Shown here in pieces: positions 1-5,989 of a stretch of 10,639 bases of DNA (the first letter of the stretch is position 1; every line of letters starts with the position of its first letter). Both the position numbers and the translations under genes were made by a program. Source of the stretch: Caldilineae bacterium (GTDB lineage: Bacteria; Chloroflexota; Anaerolineae; J102); assembly GCA_003694905.1 (NCBI GenBank), contig RFJM01000281.1, positions 1 to 10,639 on the forward strand, written 5' to 3'. The notes below the pieces were generated by a model. That model was not told the origin of the DNA and ran no database searches. It saw only the letters and a list, made by a program, of their open reading frames with translations.

Positions 1-49
1 AGATATAGTGGTTATCCTGTGGCGCGCACCCTACATGTAGTGGTCTCCA

Positions 50-122
50 GCCCCAGTAGCTCAGTGGACAGAGCACCGGACTTCTAATCCGATGGTCGCA
101 GGTTCGAATCCTGCCTGGGGTG
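50..122 (+). tRNA. tRNA-Arg (anticodon TCT)
   Basis: A full cloverleaf can be folded. The acceptor arm GCCCCAG (50-56) pairs with CTGGGGT (115-121) with one G-T end pair, and the discriminator is G122. The anticodon loop CTTCTAA (81-87) gives anticodon TCT (83-85), which reads AGA arginine codons. The anticodon stem 76-80/88-92 has a C-A mismatch at its outer pair. The T arm is perfect: GCAGG (98-102), loop TTCGAAT, CCTGC (110-114). The 3' CCA is not fully encoded (CCT follows the discriminator), so it must be added after transcription. A strong hairpin lies about 30 bp downstream. No convincing promoter was identified in the 49 bases upstream; TTATCC (about 12-17) and TGTAGT (about 35-40) are only a weak possibility. 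Confidence 0.95.
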
Positions 123-153
123 CCTGCTACGTCAGAGGTGACATCTCCCTCCA

Positions 154-192
154 ACAACGAAGCCGTCGACTCTACGCCGACGGCTTCGTTGT
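154..192 (+). terminator. 15-bp hairpin between tRNA-Arg and the convergent gene
   Basis: Arms 154-168 and 178-192 are perfectly complementary (ACAACGAAGCCGTCG against CGACGGCTTCGTTGT) around a 9-nt loop. On the plus strand it is followed by the pyrimidine-rich stretch CTCTTCTC rather than a pure T run. It sits 19 bp beyond the stop codon of the convergent minus-strand gene, so it may end transcription from both sides. The minus-strand exit is purine rich, so it probably works better for the tRNA transcript. Confidence 0.7.
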
Positions 193-210
193 CTCTTCTC
201 ACTTATCTCA

Positions 211-1947
211 CTATCGCAGAACCAGCGGAGCAAACAATGTTACAGAGGTCTCGGGGTCTGGGGCTGCCCGGACCGGTCCATAGTACGTATCGTCCGCCAG
301 GTTTTGGATCTTATACCAGTAGCCGGAACCGCTCGCTCCACGGTCCAGCCAGGAGTACGTCGCTCCGGTACTCTTGCCGTAGCTGGGAATGACTTCGGAG
401 ATGGGCTTGTATTCACCCTCCGGGGCCGAGGCACGCCAGACAACAAACCCGCTGCTACCGATCTCGAAATCGGTCTGCCAGGTCACCAGGATGCCCTCAG
501 AAGTGATTTGAGCAGCCAGGGATGCCACTCTGAGAGCAACCCGCTCCACATAACCGAACTTGACATCCAGGCGCTGCTCGCCGATGCCGAGTTCGACCTG
601 TTGGGGTGAAGGCGTTGTCAGGGTCAGATCCCCATGTCGGGCCGGCGCTTCTACGATGTAGGTGCCGGGGACAAGGCGATCAAACAGGTACGTGCCGTCG
701 GCAGCAGTTGTGACGGTCAATACCTCTCCCGAATTGACCTTCGCAAGCGTGATCGGTACTCCACCAATACCTTTTGTCTCTTCGGCATCCTGAGTACCAT
801 TGCCATTGCCATCAAGATAGACAAGATTGCCAATGCTTCCATAGACGATCTCTCCAAAGTCATTGTGATCGCTCGAGGCGATGCTCAGGGAAACGATAAG
901 GGTGACGGCCAGGAGGTTCGGAGTCGTCGTCTCCATCCCTTCCGGCTGAGTCTCCTGGAGGATGTAGGTACCGGGCAGAAAACCGGCAAATACAAACTGG
1001 CCTTGCTCGTCGGTAAACTGGCAAATGCCGAAATCGTCTTCTACATCGACCTTGCCGTTGCCGTTGACGTCGTCGAGCAGGCACATCTCCACGTTGGGGA
1101 TGCCCTCCTCGCCAAGGCCTTGAATGCCGTCCCGATTCCAGTCGTAGAAGACTGTGCCGGTGATGTTACCCCGCCCCGCGTAGGCGAAGTCTGCCTGGTC
1201 GAAATGCTCGCCCGGCCGCACGGTGACGAGCAGGGGTTGCTTGGCGCTCTGGGGCCCCTGGATCAACTCCAGTCCCTCGGGTAGTGTCACCGGATTGACC
1301 ACGACCCAGTACTGGCCGGGAGCGAGATTCTCGAAACGATAGTACCCGTGTTGGGTGATGGCGATACTCAGGAGAGGATCGCCATCGTCCGGCTCATAGC
1401 GGTAGTCTCCGTCATTGCGATACAGGGCGACCTGAACCTGGTCCAGACCGGCGCCGGCCCGCTCATCCTGCTTGCCGTTGCCGTTGATGTCATTCCACAC
1501 AAAGTCGCCGATGCTGGCGGCCTGGGCCACGAAGAAGTCGAGATCGGCAGCCGCCTGGCCCGATTCCAATTTCACCACGATCTTCCCGTCCTGTCCGCCG
1601 TCGGCGTCGCCGGTATCGGCCAGGCCGGCTACTTGGCCCCGGCTGATGGTATACATACCCGGAGCTACATTGAACTCGTAGTAGCCGTTCTCGTTGGTTA
1701 ACGTCTGCGAACCATCGGACAGAAGAACCGGAATGCCCGCCAGCGGCAGTTCATCGCCGGAGAGCTGACCGTCCGGACTTCCCGAATCATCGTACACATG
1801 CCCACTCAAACGCACCTTTGCCGGCTCGCTGGGCGAAGACCCTTCGCCGGAACCGGCAAACACCAGGCTGGGAAACGCAATTATCGCCAGAAGCAGTGCA
1901 CTGACCAGGGCGATGAAGAATCGGGGTGTTCTGAGCGATGATTGCAT
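211..1947 (-). CDS. Secreted SdrD B-like repeat protein with C-terminal fibronectin-like domain
   Basis: Predicted 578-residue exported protein. Residues 1-31 form a signal peptide: basic start, hydrophobic core 10-29, and a likely cut after VFA. Four SdrD B/Cna B-like beta-sandwich repeats follow at roughly 47-140, 145-256, 260-365 and 368-466. Each has the pattern 'extended strand, Asp/Asn-Gly loop, then G-x-Y-x-F ... PGxY'. Asp-rich loops such as DINGNGKQDE (153-162) and DVNGNGKVD (293-301) resemble calcium-binding loops of this family. Residues about 471-560 resemble a fibronectin type III-like domain (ILVTWQTDFEIGSSGF). The chain ends in FAPLVLR, with no LPXTG sortase signal. The likely role is at the cell surface or outside the cell, as adhesin or matrix protein; no enzymatic motif is seen. 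The ATG at 1947 is the only sensible start, because an in-frame stop lies shortly upstream. It has no Shine-Dalgarno sequence. The gene stands alone, convergent with tRNA-Arg and divergent from the sigma factor. Confidence 0.88.
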   Translation of the reverse strand: MQSSLRTPRFFIALVSALLLAIIAFPSLVFAGSGEGSSPSEPAKVRLSGHVYDDSGSPDGQLSGDELPLAGIPVLLSDGSQTLTNENGYYEFNVAPGMYTISRGQVAGLADTGDADGGQDGKIVVKLESGQAAADLDFFVAQAASIGDFVWNDINGNGKQDERAGAGLDQVQVALYRNDGDYRYEPDDGDPLLSIAITQHGYYRFENLAPGQYWVVVNPVTLPEGLELIQGPQSAKQPLLVTVRPGEHFDQADFAYAGRGNITGTVFYDWNRDGIQGLGEEGIPNVEMCLLDDVNGNGKVDVEDDFGICQFTDEQGQFVFAGFLPGTYILQETQPEGMETTTPNLLAVTLIVSLSIASSDHNDFGEIVYGSIGNLVYLDGNGNGTQDAEETKGIGGVPITLAKVNSGEVLTVTTAADGTYLFDRLVPGTYIVEAPARHGDLTLTTPSPQQVELGIGEQRLDVKFGYVERVALRVASLAAQITSEGILVTWQTDFEIGSSGFVVWRASAPEGEYKPISEVIPSYGKSTGATYSWLDRGASGSGYWYKIQNLADDTYYGPVRAAPDPETSVTLFAPLVLR

Positions 1948-1992
1948 AGGAGGGGTCGCGAAGTCAGGAAGTTTGATGTCTTAACTACCCTC

Positions 1993-2021
1993 AGTATAGG
2001 AACGCTGTGCCGCTTTTTCAA
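1993..2021 (-). promoter_or_regulatory. Sigma70-type promoter of the secreted repeat protein
   Basis: Read on the minus strand, TTGAAA (2021-2016) and TATACT (1998-1993) are separated by exactly 17 bp. Both hexamers match the consensus at five of six positions. Transcription would start near 1986, giving a leader of about 39 nt to the ATG at 1947. This is the best-formed promoter in the window. Confidence 0.72.
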
Positions 2022-2028
2022 GGGGTCT

Positions 2029-2049
2029 TAGCTTACAACTAGCTTACAA
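2029..2049 (-). repeat. Tandem direct repeat, likely activator binding site
   Basis: Two identical 10-bp units, TTGTAAGCTA on the minus strand, lie at 2049-2040 and 2038-2029 with a 1-bp gap, giving an 11-bp period (one helical turn). The inner unit ends 7 bp before the -35 hexamer at 2021. Same-face direct repeats just upstream of -35 are typical of OmpR/PhoB-type response-regulator sites. The identity of the regulator is unknown, and none is encoded in the window. Confidence 0.55.
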
Positions 2050-2302
2050 AAGCCCTGTCTTGTGCAGCGTCCCCCCGGCGGGGATGGCGCTCCGGCAACT
2101 TCCCCGGCAATAGCCCGTGAACGGTGTACGGCTGTCCGGACGACCCAACAGGAACGGTCACCGGGGCCAGCCCTTCTTGTCGGAGGCCCGACCGCACGTG
2201 CTCTCTAGTCCACCTGGGCCGGGCTGCCGAATCCTCGCGGGTTGGCGCTGATCTGTGGCCTCGCCGTCGCCGGCGGGTTTAAGGCTATCGGGCCATTCAG
2301 GG
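2050..2302. other. Non-coding divergent intergenic region
   Basis: About 250 bp between the direct repeats upstream of the minus-strand surface-protein gene and the -10 box of the plus-strand sigma-factor gene. It holds no open frame with recognisable protein content. It is GC rich, with short self-complementary runs such as TCCCCCCGGCGGGGA (near 2070) and GTCCGGAC (near 2135), and contains no clear additional promoter. Confidence 0.4.
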
Positions 2303-2308
2303 TATAAT
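2278..2308 (+). promoter_or_regulatory. Putative promoter of the ECF sigma factor gene
   Basis: A perfect -10 hexamer TATAAT lies at 2303-2308. The -35 side is poor: TTTAAG at 2278-2283 (19-bp spacer) or TTAAGG at 2279-2284 (18 bp). Transcription would begin near 2315, that is, at or next to the GTG at 2316. A leaderless mRNA is therefore possible. A GGAAC-type ECF autoregulatory promoter with correct spacing was not found. Confidence 0.5.
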
Positions 2309-2315
2309 CGATGTC

Positions 2316-2945
2316 GTGGCCACGTTCGCCCTCTGCGCGTCGGTGGCCATCTCTCGGCGCCTTATCGTTCCCACTGCATCGCCCGTGAACTACCGGCAAC
2401 TGGATGACGCGACCCTGATGCAGCTCATCGCTCGTCGTGAAGCGGGTGCGTTGAGCGAACTGTACGACCGCTACGGCCGGCTGGTGTACACGGTCGCGTA
2501 CAATGCCGTGGCCGATAGTGAGGGTGCCGAGGAGATCACGCAAGAGGTCTTCATCCAGGCCTGGCAAAATGCGCATACCTACCGGTCGGATCGTTCCAAG
2601 GTAGCCACCTGGCTGACCAGCATCACCCGCTACCGTTCTATCGACTTCCTCCGGCGGCGCAAGGTCCGACATCATGGCCGGCATGTGCCCTGGGACACCC
2701 TGGGTGACGCCGTGCACGCGCAGGACGGCGTCGGCGAAACCGTGGAGCAGCGCCTGCAACAGGACCGGGTACGCCGGGCACTGGGCACCCTGCCGCCGGA
2801 ACAGCAGCAGGTTCTGGCCCTGGCCTACTTCCAGGGCTACAGCCAGCGCGAGATTGCAGAATTGCTGGACCTGCCCCTGGGTACGGTGAAAACCCGTGTA
2901 CGCCTGGCCATGCAGAAGCTGCGTCAGATGCTGAATGAAGGCTAG
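2316..2945 (+). CDS. ECF-type RNA polymerase sigma factor
   Basis: A sigma70-family factor of the extracytoplasmic function class, which directs RNA polymerase to a stress or envelope regulon. Region 2 spans about residues 47-115 (LYDRYGRLVYTVAYNAV, then AEEITQEVFIQAW, then TWLTSITRYRSIDFLRRRK). Region 4 spans about 152-205 with the helix-turn-helix YSQREIAELLDLPLGTVKTR. Region 3 is absent, as expected for ECF factors. The GTG at 2316 lies 7 bp after a TATAAT box and would be leaderless. An internal GTG at 2385 gives 186 residues, closer to the usual family length, and starts at NYRQLDD where family similarity begins; neither start has a Shine-Dalgarno. The paired anti-sigma gene follows 12 bp downstream, so the two are almost certainly co-transcribed. 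It belongs to the SigK/RskA-like sort judging by its partner. Its target genes cannot be told from here. Confidence 0.92.
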   Translation: MATFALCASVAISRRLIVPTASPVNYRQLDDATLMQLIARREAGALSELYDRYGRLVYTVAYNAVADSEGAEEITQEVFIQAWQNAHTYRSDRSKVATWLTSITRYRSIDFLRRRKVRHHGRHVPWDTLGDAVHAQDGVGETVEQRLQQDRVRRALGTLPPEQQQVLALAYFQGYSQREIAELLDLPLGTVKTRVRLAMQKLRQMLNEG

Positions 2946-2948
2946 CCC

Positions 2949-2952
2949 GGAG
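2949..2952 (+). promoter_or_regulatory. Shine-Dalgarno that supports the TTG start of the anti-sigma gene
   Basis: GGAG at 2949-2952 sits 5 nt before the TTG at 2958. The later in-frame ATG codons at 2997 and 3018 have no such element, so the TTG is preferred even though family similarity only starts around the ATG at 3018. Confidence 0.45.
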
Positions 2953-2957
2953 ATCCG

Positions 2958-3731
2958 TTGTCGCCCCGGCTGCGTATCATTGCTTTTAGAATCCTCATGT
3001 CTTCTGCCACCCCGATAATGCACGTCCAAGATCTTCTGCCTGCCTATGCCCTCGGTATCCTGGATGCCGAGGAGACCGCGCGCGTGGCCGAACACCTGGC
3101 GAGCTGCGCGACATGCCGGGCAGAACTGGCAAGCTATGAAGAAGTGGTAGACACTTTGCCTCTGGCAGCCCGCGAGGTTGCCCCGCCTCCGCATCTCAAG
3201 CAACGGATCATGCAGGCTGCTATGGCCGGGCAGGCGGTGACCTCCCCACAGCAGACGCCGTCGTTGGGGCAATGGTTGCGCGATCTGTTCGCGTGGCGTG
3301 TGCCTGCCTGGGGTGTGGCAATGGTGGCGGTGATCCTGCTCCTGGCCGGGGGGAACCTGGCCCTGTGGCAGCAGCTACGCCAGGCCCGAACGACAGTCTC
3401 CACCCCGATGCGGATCGTCGCCCTCAGCGGTACCGAGACGGCACCCGCGGCCACAGGGTTGCTCATCTTCGACCAGGAGGGTTTTGTCGGCACCCTGGTG
3501 GTAGACGGCATGCCTCCCCTCGACCACGAGCATCAGTACCAGTTGTGGCTGATCGAAAACGGCCGCCGGGACAACGGGGGCGTGTTTTCGGTCGAGGCGG
3601 ACGGCTACGGCTGGTTGCAGATCCGGGGTGAGAAGCCGCTGAGCAGCTATCAGGCTTTCGGCATCACCGTAGAGCCGGCCGGAGGTAGTCCCGGCCCGAC
3701 GGGTCCGAAGATGCTGGGGGGTGAGCTGTAG
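2958..3731 (+). CDS. RskA-type membrane anti-sigma factor with zinc-binding N-terminus
   Basis: It holds the upstream ECF sigma factor inactive at the membrane until a signal leads to its proteolysis or release. Counting from the ATG at 3018, residues 1-60 form the cytoplasmic anti-sigma domain (LLPAYALGILDAEE) with the zinc motif HxxxCxxC at H26, C30 and C33. One membrane helix lies at about 95-117 (VPAWGVAMVAVILLLAGGNLALW). The outer domain, about 130-237, matches the RskA family: the block HQYQLWLIENGRR..GGVFSVEADG and the near-terminal TVEPAGGSPGPTGP. The TTG start at 2958 (257 residues) has a good Shine-Dalgarno, while the ATG at 3018 (237 residues) fits the family length better. It begins 12 bp after the sigma gene. 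It ends 7 bp from the convergent dehydrogenase, with no terminator hairpin in between, so read-through into antisense of that gene is possible. Confidence 0.9.
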   Translation: MSPRLRIIAFRILMSSATPIMHVQDLLPAYALGILDAEETARVAEHLASCATCRAELASYEEVVDTLPLAAREVAPPPHLKQRIMQAAMAGQAVTSPQQTPSLGQWLRDLFAWRVPAWGVAMVAVILLLAGGNLALWQQLRQARTTVSTPMRIVALSGTETAPAATGLLIFDQEGFVGTLVVDGMPPLDHEHQYQLWLIENGRRDNGGVFSVEADGYGWLQIRGEKPLSSYQAFGITVEPAGGSPGPTGPKMLGGEL

Positions 3732-3738
3732 CCGGGGT

Positions 3739-4512
3739 CTATTCGGGTGTGACGTAGGCCGCGGTAATGCCACCGTCCACCAGGAAGGTGGCGCCCGTGA
3801 CGTAGGAAGACTCGTCGGAAGCCAGGAAGAGGGCGGCCTGGGCCATCTCTCGCGCCTGGCCGAAACGTCCCATGGGGATGTGGACGAGCCGGCGCTGTTT
3901 CTTCTCCTCGGTATCGAGGAACTTCATGAGCAATTCGGTATGCAGTGGGCCGGGACAGAGGGCGTTCACCCGGATGTTTTCGCGGGCATGGACCACGGCC
4001 AGTTCGCGAGTCAGGGCCAGCACCGCGCCCTTGCTGGCCGTGTAGGCGAGCTGGGGTGTGGCCGCGCCCAGGACTGCCACGAAAGAAGCGGTGTTGATGA
4101 CAGAGCCGCCGCCTGCCCGGCGCAGGGCCGGAATGCCGTACTTGCAGCCCAGATAGACACCCTTGGCGTTGATGGCCATGGTCAGGTCCCACACATCCTC
4201 CTCGGTATTGACGGCGTCGTCGTCCCGGCTGTGCATGATACCGGCGTTGTTGAAGAGGATGTCGAGATGGCCAAAGGCCTCTTCGGCCTGCTGCACCATT
4301 CTTTCGCAGTCCGCGGCTTTGGAAACGTCGGCATGCACGAAAATGGCCTGGCCGCCGGCTTCCCGTACCATGGCGACGGTCTCGTTTCCGCCCTGGTCAT
4401 TGATGTCGACGACAACGATGCTGGCGCCTTCTTTGGCAAAGAGCAGGGCCGATTCCCGCCCGATGCCACTGCCGGCACCGGTGATGAGTGCAACTCGGTT
4501 CGCTAGACGCAT
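3739..4512 (-). CDS. Classical short-chain dehydrogenase/reductase (SDR)
   Basis: A 257-residue NAD(P)-dependent oxidoreductase of the classical SDR family, usual length. The Rossmann cofactor loop is TGAGSGIG (11-18). Asp36 at the end of the second strand suggests NAD(H) preference. ADV (61-63) contacts adenine and NNAG is at 88-91. The catalytic tetrad is Asn115, Ser143, Tyr157 and Lys161 (YTASK), followed by CPGP (186-189) and the common C-terminal LVDGG. The substrate cannot be read from sequence; alcohols, sugars and hydroxy acids are all possible. The ATG at 4512 is supported by AAGGA (4520-4524), 7 nt upstream. It is the last of six genes in the minus-strand ugp-like operon, 72 bp after the ligase gene, which suggests that it oxidises an alcohol or aldehyde product arising from the same substrate. 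No terminator is visible after its stop. Confidence 0.92.
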   Translation of the reverse strand: MRLANRVALITGAGSGIGRESALLFAKEGASIVVVDINDQGGNETVAMVREAGGQAIFVHADVSKAADCERMVQQAEEAFGHLDILFNNAGIMHSRDDDAVNTEEDVWDLTMAINAKGVYLGCKYGIPALRRAGGGSVINTASFVAVLGAATPQLAYTASKGAVLALTRELAVVHARENIRVNALCPGPLHTELLMKFLDTEEKKQRRLVHIPMGRFGQAREMAQAALFLASDESSYVTGATFLVDGGITAAYVTPE

Positions 4513-4584
4513 GGGACAATCCTTGCTGATGAGAGGGGAATAGGAAGAAAAGAGATGACGATGAGGAGGGCAATCCCCGGCGTG

Positions 4585-5976
4585 TCAGATCTGTTCGAAA
4601 TAGCGCCGCCGCTCCCAATCGGTGACCGCCCGGTCGAAGGCTGCCTGCTCGGTCTTGAAGAAGTGGAGGTAGTGCTCGACCACCTCTTCGCCGAAGGCCT
4701 CGCGAGCAAACTCGCTCTGTTCGAAGGCGGCAATGGCCTCGGAGAGGCTGGCGGGCACGCGGGGGAGTCCGGCAGCAGCGTAGACATCGCCGGTGAAGAT
4801 GTCGGGTGGCTCGATATGACGGCGGATCCCATCGAGGCCGGAAGCGAGAATGGCCGCGTAGGCCAGGTAAGGGTTCACATCCGCGCCGGGCACACGGGAT
4901 TCGATCCGCAGGGAGGAACCGCGGCCCACGACCCGAAAGCCCGCGGTGCGATTGTCATAGCTCCAGGCGATGGCGGTGGGGGCCCAGGAGCCGGCCCGAT
5001 AGCGCTTGTAGGAGTTGACGGTCGGAGCGTAAAAGACCATGAGCTCGCGCACATGGGCCATCCAGCCCCCCAGGAACCAGCGGAATTCATCCGAGCATGC
5101 TACCGGTCCCAGCCGCTGCTCCCCCTCGAACAGGTTGCGGCCTTCCCGCTCATCCCAGAGGCTGACGTGCATATGGCAACTGGATCCGGCGAGGTCCTGG
5201 GCAAACTTGGCCATGAAAGTCACAGAGTAGCCGAGTTGATCGGCCAGGTCTTTGAAGCACTGTTTGTAGAGGGTATGCCGGTCGGCCATGGTCAGCAGGT
5301 CGGCATAGCGGATGTTGAGCTCATGCTGGCCCGGGCCCCACTCCCCTTTGCTGAACTCGACGGGGACACCGCTCTGGGCCAGGTGCTTGCGGGCGGCCGC
5401 GTTGAGCACTTCTTCGCGACCGCCCTGCAGGATGTGATAATCCTCGATGTAGGCGCCGATGGGTTTTAGGTCGTGGTAGTGGGCGGCTCGGGCCTCATCG
5501 TAGGAGTTGGTAAAGATGTAGTATTCGAGCTCGGAACCGCCCATAGCGGTGTAGCCGGCCGCGGCCGCAGCCTCGATCTGCCGTTTGAGGATGTTGCGCG
5601 GCGCCACGGCCACAGGTGTGTGGCTCTCGTTGTCGAGGATGTCACAGAGCACCAGGGCGGATTTTTGCAACCAGGTGGCACGTCGCAGGGTGCTTAGGTC
5701 GGGCAGGCAATGGAAATCGCCGTAGCCCAGCTCCCAGTTGGCGTAGGCGTAGCCGGGGACCGGTTCCATGTCCATGTCGACGGTGAGCAGATAGTTGCAG
5801 GCGTGCATACCCTCGCGAGCGACGTGCTCCAGGAAGAAGTCACCGGCAATGCGCTTGCCCATGAGCCTGCCGTAGAGGTCGGGGAAAGCGGTGACAACGG
5901 TTTCGATCTCACCGGCTGTGACCAGTTCCCGCAGCCGCTCCAGCGTGAGCATGCCGGGCGTGTTGTCTTGCTTCAT
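4585..5976 (-). CDS. Glutamine synthetase-family ligase, non-canonical (gamma-glutamyl-amine synthetase-like)
   Basis: A 463-residue ATP-dependent ligase with the complete GS fold. It shows the N-terminal beta-grasp (FPDLYGRLMGKR, 31-42), ELEYYIF (149-155), KGEWGPGQHELNIR (210-223) carrying metal and glutamate ligands, GSSCHMH (264-270), NSYKR (321-325), RIESR (357-361) and NPYL (368-371). These are the ATP, metal and glutamate-binding blocks of the family. In bacterial GS type I the flap reads GYEAP with a glutamate needed for ammonia; here the aligned segment is GSWAP (329-333), with Trp instead of Glu. The loop before the catalytic His (GSSCH) also differs from NGSGMH. These features match GS-like enzymes that join glutamate to amines (PuuA, GlnA3/GlnA4 types), so ordinary nitrogen assimilation is unlikely. 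The ATG at 5976 is chosen because GGGAG lies 5 nt upstream. A start at 6018 would overlap the phosphodiesterase gene. It sits 13 bp after the ugpQ-like gene and 72 bp before the SDR gene. Confidence 0.9.
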   Translation of the reverse strand: MKQDNTPGMLTLERLRELVTAGEIETVVTAFPDLYGRLMGKRIAGDFFLEHVAREGMHACNYLLTVDMDMEPVPGYAYANWELGYGDFHCLPDLSTLRRATWLQKSALVLCDILDNESHTPVAVAPRNILKRQIEAAAAAGYTAMGGSELEYYIFTNSYDEARAAHYHDLKPIGAYIEDYHILQGGREEVLNAAARKHLAQSGVPVEFSKGEWGPGQHELNIRYADLLTMADRHTLYKQCFKDLADQLGYSVTFMAKFAQDLAGSSCHMHVSLWDEREGRNLFEGEQRLGPVACSDEFRWFLGGWMAHVRELMVFYAPTVNSYKRYRAGSWAPTAIAWSYDNRTAGFRVVGRGSSLRIESRVPGADVNPYLAYAAILASGLDGIRRHIEPPDIFTGDVYAAAGLPRVPASLSEAIAAFEQSEFAREAFGEEVVEHYLHFFKTEQAAFDRAVTDWERRRYFEQI

Positions 5977-5981
5977 GGTAT

Positions 5982-5986
5982 CTCCC
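5982..5986 (-). promoter_or_regulatory. Shine-Dalgarno fixing the start of the GS-like gene
   Basis: GGGAG on the minus strand (5986-5982) is 5 nt before the ATG at 5976. It lies in the 13-bp gap after the phosphodiesterase stop codon (5992-5990). This favours the 463-residue product over a version extended upstream to 6018. Confidence 0.65.
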
Positions 5987-5989
5987 GGT

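Noticed and set aside
50..200. tRNA-Arg as an integration site for a mobile element
   Set aside because: I saw no second copy of the tRNA 3' end and no integrase or phage gene in the window; the downstream gene is an ordinary secreted protein.
92..392. Short plus-strand frames over the tRNA and the 3' end of the repeat-protein gene
   Set aside because: They run through the tRNA or the terminator hairpin and encode no recognisable product.
2151..2182. GGAAC (2151) with GTCG (2179) as an autoregulated ECF promoter
   Set aside because: The spacer is about 23 bp, whereas ECF promoters need about 16-17 bp.
2205..3272. Minus-strand open frame of 355 codons opposite the sigma and anti-sigma genes
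   Set aside because: It crosses the boundary of two convincing plus-strand genes and the intergenic region, and shows no domain.
4555..5469. Plus-strand open frame of 304 codons opposite the GS-like gene
   Set aside because: The minus strand encodes a full GS-family protein with all motifs; the antisense product matches nothing I recognise.
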